From Thermoplasmata archaeon (GTDB lineage: Archaea > Thermoplasmatota > Thermoplasmata > Lutacidiplasmatales > SKW197): 40,105 nucleotides of DNA. The stretch spans positions 1 through 40,105 of the forward strand of contig JAVZCK010000018.1 of assembly GCA_038874435.1 (NCBI GenBank), given 5' to 3'. A program made the translations under genes and the position numbers. The notes beneath the pieces were generated by a model. It did not search any database. It was given only the letters and a program-made list of their open reading frames with translations, and was not told the DNA's origin. Within the stretch, counting starts at the first letter, position 1. Every line of letters starts with the position of its first letter. This document shows positions 24,956 through 33,900 of this stretch, piece by piece.

Positions 24956-26481
24956 TGTTTGCCTCCCTTTCCTTCCTGCTCTTCTAGCTCCTTAAGAGCA
25001 ATAACAGCAGTGTTCTGCAACCTCTGGAAGGCCTTTGCAATCTCTTCAATTACAGGTTCCTCGGTTTCTATTTTCAACGGCTCAGAGGTTTCGCCTTTAC
25101 TTATCTTGTCTGCTGTTTCTCTAAACTTCTCAAGCGCCTTATTAAATGGTCGAAGAATTGCACCCGAAAGGAAGATACTGCCCACTACACTGGCTATTAA
25201 AACTACTGCTGTAATTATAATGAAATAAAACGGCACGAGGGAAATTGTTGAATCCATCTTATGCGCAGCATCTTCTACCGCATGAAGTACTTCCTCCTCA
25301 GGGATGACTATGCCCATTGACCACCCTACAGATGAAAGTGGTGCAAATGCGATTATTTTTTGGCCTGAAGATAATGTGATTTCCTTTTCGCCGACACTGC
25401 CATTCAGCATTTCCTTTATCACGGATGCAACATTTAGGTCTGGACTGCTTAACAGGCTTATATTTTCCATCGCTTCAACCATCTCATCCGTCCAATTCTG
25501 GCTTTCTGCGGGCTTTAGTATCTCATACAGGGCTTTCTTGTGTGTTTCGTTCCAGATAATCTCTTCTATTCCCTCCTGAGGCATCTCAATTACCTGCCCT
25601 TCATCAGAGAGAATAAACACATAGCTTCCATTTGTATATCTGGCTTTATTCGCAAACTCAGTTAGGGTAGAGAGCAGAATATCTATGCCCACCGTTCCTA
25701 TAAACTCTGAGTTCTGATAAATAGGAGCAATACAACTAGTCATCCAGACGCCCTTTGTAGCATCAAGATATGGCGGCATCCAGACCACATCTTTCTGCGG
25801 ATTGTGTTGTGGGTCTGCAAGAACCACATAGTCCTGTGTATCATCGTCTAGTTCATCATAACCAGGGTCCTCTCTCAGAAGTTCTTCATAAGAAAACCAA
25901 GGATAGCAATTTGAAAAACCACCTAACCGCACATTCCACACAAGGTCTGCGGTATCATTGTGCTTATTGTAAATTTCCGAAAATATTATATCAAATAGCA
26001 TCACTTTGTGGAGTTCTTCTGTCACATATGCCCTATAACTTTCATTTGAAAAGGTATTATTCACTACTTTAGCGGAAAGATAGGGATTTCCCAGTCCTCT
26101 ACCCTCCCAATCGGCATAGACCCCGAACTCGGGATGAATATAGCCAAAGCCAGGCAGTCCTGTGTGATTCTTGTCTGGATAATAATCAGGCCGGTAAGCA
26201 TCTTTAAACATTGAATAATTGTTGTATACCTTGTCTGCAAATTCCTGAAGAACTTTTGTATCTTTCCAGTAACTCTCAAAGAAGGAATTTACCTCGGCAC
26301 TCTTGCTCTCAATCCACTGCAGAATCTTCACTTCATTCTCCTTCAATACCTTTGTTCTCATTTCATTTATTGCACTCTCTTTCATGTTCTGCATCATTAT
26401 TCCAGATATCGCAGAAAGCAGGAGCAAGGGCAAGACCGCAAAGAGAGTTGTTGTAATCATTACCTTTCTTGTTAGACGCAT
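24952..26481 (-). CDS. dCache-HAMP membrane receptor lacking an output domain
   Basis: About 509 residues from the ATG at 26481 (SD GGTGAT just upstream); a GTG three codons earlier is less likely because it lies in that SD. Order: TM1 (about 8-28), large extracytoplasmic dCache-type domain with the conserved GVWMTSCIAPIYQ and TVGIDILLSTL segments (about 240-280), TM2 (about 412-440), HAMP domain beginning ILRPFNKALEKFRETADKI, then only about 35 helical residues. No methyl-accepting, kinase or cyclase domain follows. dCache domains bind small ligands such as amino acids. Output must come from a partner, perhaps the overlapping 77-residue protein. Confidence 0.85.
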   Translation of the reverse strand: MRLTRKVMITTTLFAVLPLLLLSAISGIMMQNMKESAINEMRTKVLKENEVKILQWIESKSAEVNSFFESYWKDTKVLQEFADKVYNNYSMFKDAYRPDYYPDKNHTGLPGFGYIHPEFGVYADWEGRGLGNPYLSAKVVNNTFSNESYRAYVTEELHKVMLFDIIFSEIYNKHNDTADLVWNVRLGGFSNCYPWFSYEELLREDPGYDELDDDTQDYVVLADPQHNPQKDVVWMPPYLDATKGVWMTSCIAPIYQNSEFIGTVGIDILLSTLTEFANKARYTNGSYVFILSDEGQVIEMPQEGIEEIIWNETHKKALYEILKPAESQNWTDEMVEAMENISLLSSPDLNVASVIKEMLNGSVGEKEITLSSGQKIIAFAPLSSVGWSMGIVIPEEEVLHAVEDAAHKMDSTISLVPFYFIIITAVVLIASVVGSIFLSGAILRPFNKALEKFRETADKISKGETSEPLKIETEEPVIEEIAKAFQRLQNTAVIALKELEEQEGKGGKH

Positions 26482-26510
26482 GGTTATCACCTTACTTGAG
26501 ATACGGCGCA

Positions 26511-26520
26511 GTATATATTT
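26511..26520 (-). promoter_or_regulatory. TATA box for the dCache receptor operon
   Basis: The minus strand reads AAATATATAC. It would start transcription about 8-10 bases upstream of the ATG at 26481, leaving just enough leader for the SD. The divergent spacer 26521-26664 holds a weak TATA-like ACTTAAAA near 26630-26637 for the plus-strand gene. Confidence 0.5.
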
Positions 26521-26664
26521 CTTGCTTTATGTGTCATGCTGTCTGGTATCATTTAATATATGAAGAACGAAAGCCAGAATATACTGGCTACATCTGGCTA
26601 ATGAGAGACAAAAATGGAAAAATACTAATACTTAAAACATCGATAATCTATGTCGGTGGTAAAA

Positions 26665-27150
26665 ATGAGCATAACTCTATCCAAGGAAGAAGAGAAGTTT
26701 GTAGAGGCAATCCGCACTCCTGAAGAAATGGAGAAATTCCTAGAAAAAAAATTCGATGAGACGATAGATAGAATTCTCCATTACTCAAGAGAGGTCACAG
26801 AAAGAAAGAGAAAGTTCTATGAGACGACGCGAAAGGCAATCCTCGTAGAATCCAGTCCCATGGAACTGAAGGGCTGCGGGGAAATGGAGGAGGCTGTAAG
26901 GTATGCAAACACCATATTCTCTTGGGCGAGCAACTTATGTAAAAGAATGTGGCCATATATTTGGCTATATTATGTCAGACCCGGAGTTATCTACTCTATA
27001 CAGCCTATACGGCACAACCCATTAGAACCAGAACGAGATATGTTGTCATCCCGTTCTTTTCATTACGGGCACAGTGCAAAGATGGAGGACTCGGTGGTGA
27101 CCGCAGTGGAATTCTTTATCTCACCGAAAATCTTACAATTCAATATATAG
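26665..27150 (+). CDS. Unrecognised protein, N-terminal frame of a probable frameshifted gene
   Basis: About 161 residues from the ATG at 26665 (MSITLSKEEEKFVEAIRTP), chosen over an ATG at 26650 because a GGTGG stretch lies 5 bases before it and a TATA-like box about 30 bases before it. The first 95 residues are strongly helical, charged and soluble-looking. After about residue 95 the frame loses this character, while the -1 frame (26949-27545) becomes protein-like. I take this as the first half of one gene of about 290 codons interrupted near an AAAA run at 26941-26944. No family is recognised. Two overlapping independent genes are the alternative. Confidence 0.55.
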   Translation: MSITLSKEEEKFVEAIRTPEEMEKFLEKKFDETIDRILHYSREVTERKRKFYETTRKAILVESSPMELKGCGEMEEAVRYANTIFSWASNLCKRMWPYIWLYYVRPGVIYSIQPIRHNPLEPERDMLSSRSFHYGHSAKMEDSVVTAVEFFISPKILQFNI

Positions 27151-27545
27151 AAAGGGAGCCAACACCCCTTACACCAATGGAAAGATTCTGTCGCAGAGTG
27201 CTCAGGGTATATGCGAATGAAAGATTCAGGAATCCGATACAGATGGCAAGTTATCTGCACAAGAACCTCCTGAAGAGAGTAGTAGAGCATATAGAGAGCG
27301 GTGAGGTTTATAGTGATGTAACCTCCTCCATCATAGATTTATACGATCAACTCTTTGTTGGATGTACGCTTGACTCACTTGAAGAGCTCTGCAATATGAA
27401 ATTCTTCTGTGCGGAGATGCTTCCTTATCTCAACGAGAATGACCTGAAAAACTATCCTATGATAAAAAGGACCGAGAAAAAGATCAGGAAACTAATACTG
27501 GATTTGGATATGTCTTCCGATGTGTCTAATGTGGAGAAGGTATAA
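26949..27545 (+). CDS. Unrecognised protein, C-terminal frame of a probable frameshifted gene
   Basis: The frame opens with a GTG at 26949, six codons downstream of an in-frame stop, and runs 198 codons. Residues about 30-65 read as beta strands (RYVVIPFFSLRAQ, GILYLTENLTIQYIE) and the rest as a soluble helical domain (about 70-190) ending in a charged tail. No good SD precedes the GTG, which supports the idea that this is the continuation of the 26665 frame after a -1 shift. No recognisable family. The stop is about 55 bases from the convergent hflX stop. Confidence 0.55.
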   Translation: MAIYLAILCQTRSYLLYTAYTAQPIRTRTRYVVIPFFSLRAQCKDGGLGGDRSGILYLTENLTIQYIEREPTPLTPMERFCRRVLRVYANERFRNPIQMASYLHKNLLKRVVEHIESGEVYSDVTSSIIDLYDQLFVGCTLDSLEELCNMKFFCAEMLPYLNENDLKNYPMIKRTEKKIRKLILDLDMSSDVSNVEKV

Positions 27546-27600
27546 TCTAGACAGGGATGCTAATTCCGAGAACACTCTACTTTGTTTCTGAAAAAAATTT

Positions 27601-28821
27601 TCAGATTTGTTCTGCTTTTATCCCGTCTGTCACCTCTTCTATTTTTTTCACCAACTCTTTTAGTCCCTCACCATTTCTTGCAGAAATCACAATTGGATTC
27701 AGATGCATTTCCATCTCCACAACTTGCCTCGCATTTTCTCTTTTCGCCTCATCCATCAAATCTGCCTTGGTTATTACAAACAACAACCTCTTTGAGAGTT
27801 GTTTCTCATTTCCAAATCGGCTCATATATTGATTTATCTGGTTAACCACAACTCGTGCCTTTCTCACAATTTCAGTGGGCGAGTCAGAGCCATCGAGAAG
27901 CAGAAGCACCACATCTGCATACTGGATTTCTTCATAGGTAGAGCGAAAAGCATCTATGATGTAGAGCGGCATCCCATCAATGAACCCCACCGTATCAACA
28001 AGCAAGAACTTTAATTTCAGGTTGTTGATTCTTCTCACGAGCGTTGAGAGCGTGGTAAACATCCTATCATCGGTATAGGCTTTTTCGCCAGCTAGTGCAT
28101 TCAGTAAAGTGGTCTTTCCAGCATTCGTGTAACCTGCCAATGCAATGGAAACATAATTCAGTTCTTTCCTTCTCGCTCTCTGCAACTCCCTTGCCTTCCT
28201 ATACTTTTCCAGTGTTCTACGGATTTTGGCAGCTCTTCTTTTAATTAGGTCAAAATATTGGTCAACCATGTATTCTCCGCCAGCATAAGCACCGCTGTGT
28301 TCCCCTGTTTTATAACGATGCACATATTCTCGCATCAGCGGAATCTCGTACTGCAATTTTGCAAGTTCCACCTGCAGTTTTGCTTCCACACTGTTTGCAT
28401 TTCTCATAAATATTTCTAGAATAAGCGAAGTCCGGTCTATCACCTTAGCTCCAGTTTCTTTCTCTATATGGTAAATCTGTGCAGGTTCAAGTGGGTCATT
28501 AATAACCAGAAGATCAACTTTCTCTTCTTTCATTCTTTCCCTTATCTCTTTGATTTTTCCCGCACCAACATAGTATTTCCTATCTGGAAAATCTCTTTTC
28601 TGGACAACACACTCCCTCACAGAGTATCCAATTGTTCTTATCAACTCGCTTATCTCCGTAACATCTTTTCTTATAGAAACAAGAAAAACCTCCTTCTTCT
28701 CTCCTTTCCCATTCCCTTCTTCTTGTATTCCATTTGCTTCTCGCATTTCTTCCGCTTTTGCAGTGGAAATGGACCCCCTCCCCCTTTCTTTCGCCCTCCT
28801 CCCATCTTGAGTGTTTAACAC
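27601..28821 (-). CDS. hflX: HflX-type ribosome-associated GTPase
   Basis: Up to 406 residues. An HflX N-terminal domain (about 45-130: VFLVSIRKD, YYVGAGKIKEI, NDPLEPAQ), a helical linker with the family hallmark QVELAKLQYEIP and a GEHSGAYAGGE glycine-rich patch, then the GTPase domain with G1 GYTNAGKTTLLNAL (about 229), G2 FTTLST, G3 DTVGFI and G4 TKADL. HflX binds the 50S subunit and helps split stalled or stressed ribosomes. The start is uncertain: the longest frame begins with GTG at 28821 inside a small palindrome, but the first 40 residues are low complexity and include repeat E2, so ATG 28746 may be the real start. Downstream of hutU on the same strand. Confidence 0.9.
   Translation of the reverse strand: MLNTQDGRRAKERGRGSISTAKAEEMREANGIQEEGNGKGEKKEVFLVSIRKDVTEISELIRTIGYSVRECVVQKRDFPDRKYYVGAGKIKEIRERMKEEKVDLLVINDPLEPAQIYHIEKETGAKVIDRTSLILEIFMRNANSVEAKLQVELAKLQYEIPLMREYVHRYKTGEHSGAYAGGEYMVDQYFDLIKRRAAKIRRTLEKYRKARELQRARRKELNYVSIALAGYTNAGKTTLLNALAGEKAYTDDRMFTTLSTLVRRINNLKLKFLLVDTVGFIDGMPLYIIDAFRSTYEEIQYADVVLLLLDGSDSPTEIVRKARVVVNQINQYMSRFGNEKQLSKRLLFVITKADLMDEAKRENARQVVEMEMHLNPIVISARNGEGLKELVKKIEEVTDGIKAEQI
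28761..28786 (-). repeat. Short G-rich repeat E2
   Basis: The minus strand reads AAGGGGGAGGGGGT, then CCATTTCCACTG, matching E1 (23142-23167) and E3 (28830-28859). It falls inside the doubtful first codons of hflX. Confidence 0.45.
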
Positions 28822-28822
28822 T
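28810..28822. promoter_or_regulatory. Small palindrome at the hflX 5' end
   Basis: AGTGTTTAACACT is a perfect inverted repeat around a central base. It lies between repeats E3 and E2, in the region where the hflX promoter or leader would be. Could be an operator; chance cannot be excluded for 13 bases. Confidence 0.25.
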
Positions 28823-28829
28823 TCCTCTG

Positions 28830-28859
28830 CAGTGGAAATAAAGGTCCTCCCCCTTACTT
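28830..28859 (-). repeat. Short G-rich repeat E3
   Basis: The minus strand reads AAGGGGGAGG, then ACCTTTATTTCCACTG. It overlaps the hutU stop codon and lies 44 bases upstream of E2 with the same orientation. Confidence 0.45.
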
Positions 28860-30491
28860 AAGCATCGGAATCTTTACGCCTGCTTTTTTCGCAAATGCAA
28901 TTGCTTCTTCGTATCCTGCGTCTGCATGCCGTACAATCCCCATGCCAGGGTCAGTGGTAAGCACCCTCTCTATTCTTTTCTCCGCGTTTTCAGTTCCATC
29001 TGCAACAACAATCATTCCCGCATGGGTTGAGTAACCTATTCCAACACCACCTCCGTTGTGAAGTGCCACAAGGTCTGCACCTGCAGCCACATTCAGCATT
29101 GCATTCAGCAATGGCCAATCAGCGATTGCATCACTACCGTCTTTCATGCCCTCTGTCTCTCTGTAGGGCGAGGCCACAGAGCCACAATCTAAATGGTCTC
29201 TTGTGATTGTCACAGGGGCCTCAAGTTCACCGCTGGCAACCATCTTATTTATTATTTTTCCGAATTTTGCGCGCTCACCATAACCAAGCCAGCAAACTCT
29301 TGCGGGTAAGCCCTCAAATGGCACATACTTTTCCGCTAGTTGTATCCAGTTCACCAGTTGCTTGTTATGGGCAAATTCTCTCATCACAACATCATCTGTC
29401 TTCAGAATGTCCTCCTTATTCCCGGACAACGCAACCCATCGGAAAGGTCCACGACCTTCACAGAACATTGGTCTGATGAACAGCGGCACGAAGCCCTGGA
29501 AAGCAAAAGCATCCTTGAATCCTCTCGTGTACGCCTGCGCCCTGATGTTGTTCCCATAATCAAACACCACCGCACCTCTTTCCAGGAATTTAACCATTGC
29601 CTTCACATGTTCTACCATGGAATCCATGGCCATATTGATGTATTTTTCTGGCTCGCTCTTTCTCAGTTCCTCTGCCTCCTTTACACTCAGCCCCTTTGGC
29701 ACATAACCGTTTAATGGGTCGTGGGCGCTTGTCTGGTCGGTCACCACATCCGGCTGAAAACCACGTTCCACGAGCAGCGGCTCAATTTCTGCACAGTTGC
29801 CCACCAAACCAATTGAGAGCCCCTCTCCTCTTGTTTTTGCATCCATTGCAATTTTGAGTGCCTCCTCCACATCATAAACAATCATGTCGCAGAATCCCCG
29901 CTCCACACGTCTCTTTATTCTTCGCTCATCCACTTCAATATCAATGCACACGCCATGGTTCATTTTCACAGCAAGTGGTTGGGCACCACCCATTCCTCCC
30001 ATTCCACCTGTAAGCACAATTTTTCCTTTTAAACTTCCATCAAAATATTTTCTGGCTGCAGCGGCAAAGGTCTCATAGGTGCCTTGAATTATTCCCTGGG
30101 TTCCAATGTATGCCCAGCCCCCTGCCGTCATCTGCCCGTACATTATCAGTCCGAGTTTTTCAAGTTCATAGAATTTCTCCCAGGTGCTCCATCGCGGCAC
30201 GAGATGAGCATTCGCAATAAGTACCCGCGGTGCATTCTCATGGGTACGGAAAACTCCGACGGGCTTGCCGGATTGCACGAGCATTGTTTCATCATTTTCA
30301 AGATTTGTGAGCGTCTCAACAATCGCATGATAACAATCCCAATTCCTTGCAGCTTTCCCAGCGCCACCGTAAATTATCAACTCATCTGGTTTTTCCGCAT
30401 TTTCCAGGTTGTTCTGGAGCATTCGCAGAATTGCCTCCTGCCTCCAACCTTTGCACACAAGCTCTTTTCCTCTTCTTGCGGTGATGGGCAA
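28854..30491 (-). CDS. hutU: Urocanate hydratase
   Basis: 545 residues, the usual length of the family. It converts urocanate to imidazolone propionate in histidine breakdown, using tightly bound NAD+ as electrophile, in the cytosol. Family-typical stretches seen: [12 protein letters not shown] near the N-terminus, [32 protein letters not shown] (the NAD-binding glycine loop), [25 protein letters not shown], and [16 protein letters not shown] near the C-terminus. The start codon appears to be TTG at 30491, supported by GAGGTGA a few bases upstream. It follows the double-psi-barrel gene by 9 bases, so the two are likely co-transcribed. No other hut gene is present here. Confidence 0.94.
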   Translation of the reverse strand: MPITARRGKELVCKGWRQEAILRMLQNNLENAEKPDELIIYGGAGKAARNWDCYHAIVETLTNLENDETMLVQSGKPVGVFRTHENAPRVLIANAHLVPRWSTWEKFYELEKLGLIMYGQMTAGGWAYIGTQGIIQGTYETFAAAARKYFDGSLKGKIVLTGGMGGMGGAQPLAVKMNHGVCIDIEVDERRIKRRVERGFCDMIVYDVEEALKIAMDAKTRGEGLSIGLVGNCAEIEPLLVERGFQPDVVTDQTSAHDPLNGYVPKGLSVKEAEELRKSEPEKYINMAMDSMVEHVKAMVKFLERGAVVFDYGNNIRAQAYTRGFKDAFAFQGFVPLFIRPMFCEGRGPFRWVALSGNKEDILKTDDVVMREFAHNKQLVNWIQLAEKYVPFEGLPARVCWLGYGERAKFGKIINKMVASGELEAPVTITRDHLDCGSVASPYRETEGMKDGSDAIADWPLLNAMLNVAAGADLVALHNGGGVGIGYSTHAGMIVVADGTENAEKRIERVLTTDPGMGIVRHADAGYEEAIAFAKKAGVKIPMLK

Positions 30492-30500
30492 GGGCTCACC

Positions 30501-30809
30501 TCACTTCTTCTTTTTCTTTTCCTCTGGCTCCTCCTTTTTCACAACAGAAACAAAGACGGCATCGCCTGTTCTCACCCTCAAAGTATCAGCATCTGGCTTC
30601 CTTATCCTTATGATGTTCTCTTCCCAGATGTCGTCCCTTACTACTTTCAATGTAACCGAGCCATGGGCACTTCTCACCAACACACTGTCTTCATCAGTTA
30701 ATCCCATTTTCTCATAATCTGCTGGGTTGATTTTTGCCACTCCACTGCCCGGCAACGAGCTGACCCATACCCGCATTGTTGCGATTTCTTCAGTCACAAT
30801 TCTCACCAT
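30501..30809 (-). CDS. Small double-psi-beta-barrel-like protein
   Basis: About 102 residues from the ATG at 30809 (MVRIVTEEIATMRVWVSSL); the frame stays open five codons further upstream. The pattern SGVAKINPADYEKMGLTDEDSVLV followed by a strand and IIRIRKPDADTLRVRTGDAVFVS resembles the N-terminal double-psi barrel of archaeal Cdc48/VAT, or the related molybdopterin-dinucleotide-binding domain. Here it stands alone without an AAA module. The tail is a run of Glu/Lys ending in five lysines. A TATA-like CTTATTTCTA about 28 bases upstream of ATG suggests a leaderless mRNA that continues into hutU. Role unknown; an adaptor-like barrel is one possibility. Confidence 0.7.
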   Translation of the reverse strand: MVRIVTEEIATMRVWVSSLPGSGVAKINPADYEKMGLTDEDSVLVRSAHGSVTLKVVRDDIWEENIIRIRKPDADTLRVRTGDAVFVSVVKKEEPEEKKKKK

Positions 30810-30902
30810 CACAGGAAAAAGCAAGAGGATAGAAATAAGTTTCTATGAAAGGGATACAAGGTAAGCAGGAAGGCAAAGGTGGAAAAGGTAGGAAAATAGG
30901 TT

Positions 30903-30980
30903 TTACTCCTGCCCTGGTTTCAGCACGAGCTTGAGCACAAGCCCTTCCTTACTTTTTCCAACTTCCAGTTTTTTTATCAT
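30903..30980 (-). CDS. Candidate 25-residue small protein
   Basis: A short frame, ATG at 30980 to TAA at 30903, encoding MIKKLEVGKSKEGLVLKLVL and five more residues. A textbook Shine-Dalgarno (GGAGGTG) lies about 6 bases upstream, inside the last codons of the large surface protein, and the frame overlaps that gene's 3' end. The peptide is amphipathic and basic. The strong SD is the main support. It could be a translated small protein, the remnant of a longer gene, or chance. Confidence 0.4.
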   Translation of the reverse strand: MIKKLEVGKSKEGLVLKLVLKPGQE

Positions 30981-33900
30981 TTTTTACACCTCCATACTTT
31001 CTTTTCAAAACATTCACAGTCACTAAAACCAGCACTCCGAGCATTGAGTAGTGCCAGGATGTTTCAGGCACAACCGTAGTGTTTGCACTGTCACTGCTTT
31101 CTTGGAACTTTACACCATAGAGCGATGTGTAGTTCAGGAATGCCCAGTTCATGAGTGTGCCTTGCGTAACATTCACACTTACCTGCAAAGTCACATAGTG
31201 GCTCCCAGGAGCGACATTCGTAAAGTGCCATCGCACCACATTTCCATCTAACACACCACCGTCAGAAGCAGAAACAAAATCCACACCATCTGGTAATGTG
31301 TCGTTAATCCAGACATGCCCTGCTATGCCCGTGCCTGTGTTGTTGTAGTAAATTGTGTATGTGAGAATCTCGCCATAACTTGCAACCGTTTTGTCAACAA
31401 CCTTTTCAACCAGAATTATTGGTCTTCTGCAGAGCACCTGTGCACTTGCCTGGCTCGAGGGCATGCTTCTCCGCAGCTGGTCCTTGTAAGTCAGGTTGAC
31501 TATATTCGTGAGGGTAACACCATCGCCAACAGTAGCATTCACCTGCACAGTGATTGTCAGTGCATTCTGGCTATCATGCACTACAGTGCCGAAATACCAT
31601 CTGTAGGTTCTGCCGTCTGTTGAGGTGTATGGAATGCTTGAGGAGACAAAGGCGACACCATCTGGTAATGTATCATTTATCCAGACCTCCTTTGCGTTTC
31701 CATCACCTGTGTTGTTGTAGTAGATTGTGTAGATGATTTGGCTACCTGGCTGTGTCTCGGAAACATCTGCAATCTTGTCAACGGCAATGTATGGTGCCTT
31801 TCTGTCATTGGGTGCGTTTCGTGTGGGAGAGGAAGAGATGTAGAAATCTGAACTTGTGTTTGTGTCAATTGGTCTCCCTGTATCTTCATGCTTGAATCTC
31901 GCCCAGCTCTCTCCACTATCCATACGAGGATAAGTGGTCTCGTCAATTATCTCAGTTGCAGTTCTTCGCAATGTGATAATTGCACCAGTATCTGGCAATT
32001 GGTTTGACAGAGACACAGATAAGTACTCACTTCCAGAGCCAAAGGGTCCTAGTACAGTCCCGGTTGGGAAAGTATAGATTCTCGTAGTGCCACGATAAAT
32101 ATACCAGCCACCTATGTTCACACTGCTATCCGTGGGATTTGCAATTTCAATCCATTCTGGGTTGGGATAGGAAGAGATTTCGTTGATTACAATCAAGGCA
32201 AAAGCACCAATTACAGAGGTATTAGCAAAGGCACTGGAATTTTGAAGTTTATTGCCAGCAGCATCAGTATAGTTCAGGGAGACAGAATTTGTGATGGTGA
32301 TGCCAGTAGGTGCGGTTGTGTTAATCCGCACAGTGATTGTAAGTGCGTTCATACCCACGCTTACATTCTCCAACACCCATTTGTAAGTCCTGCCATCTGT
32401 TGAATTATATGGAATTGAGGAGGTTACGAATGTAACATAGTCGGGCAATGTATCATTTATCCAGACATACTTGGAATTTGCAGAGCCCGTGTTGTTGTAG
32501 TAAACAGTGTAGTTGAGCCAGTCCCCTGGTGAGGCAGTTTCTCTGTCCACAATTTTTCCGACTACAATGTAAGGGGCATTGTATAATATTGCACAAGAAT
32601 AGATACTTTCTGGCATTTTTCTGCCAAGTATGTCAGTGTAATTCACTGACACATTGTTATAAATTGCTGTAGTTGGAGGAATGCTCTCATTGACTCTTGC
32701 TGTAAAAGTAATGCTGTAAGAACCTGGAGCAAGATTTGTGAAATTCCAGTAGTAAGTTTTCCCTGCAATTCCCGATGGAGCAGGAGAAGCAGACACAAAC
32801 TCCAGATAAGGCGAGAGCGTATCATTCACCCATACATTTCTTGCTCTTCCATCACCTGTGTTGTTGTAGTAAATTGTGTAGTTCACATACTCCCCAGGAG
32901 AAAGAATTATCTGCTTGTCTGCAATTTTCACCACATTTATGAGTGGTGCCTTTCTGTCGTTCCAGGTGCCACTTGTGGGAGATGAAGAAATATAAAAGTC
33001 CCAGGTATCAACATCTGTGTCCTCTGGCTTACCGTCATAGGCATTTTTGTATCTTGATAAGGTTGCACCAGAAGGAATGGTAGTAAACTGCACTTCATCA
33101 ATTAAAGTCCCTGTGTTTGTGTACAACCTTACCCCCGTAGCTGTGGCAATGTTAGTTGTGGGTGTAACAACCCTGTACTCGCTTCCAGACCCGAAGGCAC
33201 CTATTATGTTGGTTCCCTGAAAAGTGTATACTGTTCTCCAATTGTTCCCGATGCGGGCCTGCAGATACCAATTTCGCACATCTATCTGGCTTGATGTAGG
33301 ATTTGCTATTTCTATCCAGTTCCCAGATGTGGAAACTTCGTTGATTACGAGATGATTGTCTATCGGCAATGCTCTATCGTTTCTCTGTCTTTGTGTGGGC
33401 GAATCCGAAATGTAGAAGTCATGGGAATCTGTATCAGTATCCACAGGTTTTCCGTTGTATGGCGAATAATACCTTGCCCAGGTCTGCCCAGCACCAAGAT
33501 TTGCAGGATATCTTGTCTGGTCTGTTCGTGTGTTTGTTTGGTCTTGTATCCTTACAGTTCTGGAATTCGAAGGGAATGGATTAGTTGTGAAAGTCACAAC
33601 CAAATATTCATTTCCTGACCCAAAGGCACCGATTATTGTACCAGATGGAAATGTGTATATCACAGTGTTTCCTAGCAGAATATCCCAGCCAGAAATGTCA
33701 ATCGGATTTTCCGTTGGATTCACAATCTCTATCCAGTCATTGCTTCCATAAGTGTAAATTTCATTTATCACAACATCCGTGCCATAGGTGTTGCGAACAC
33801 CAATTCTTTCCCGCATCAAATTTGTAATCAGTGCACTGTCGCTCCAGTCCCCTGCCTTAAACCAGTTCTTTGTCGCGAATCTAATCACGCTCCTGTTTCC

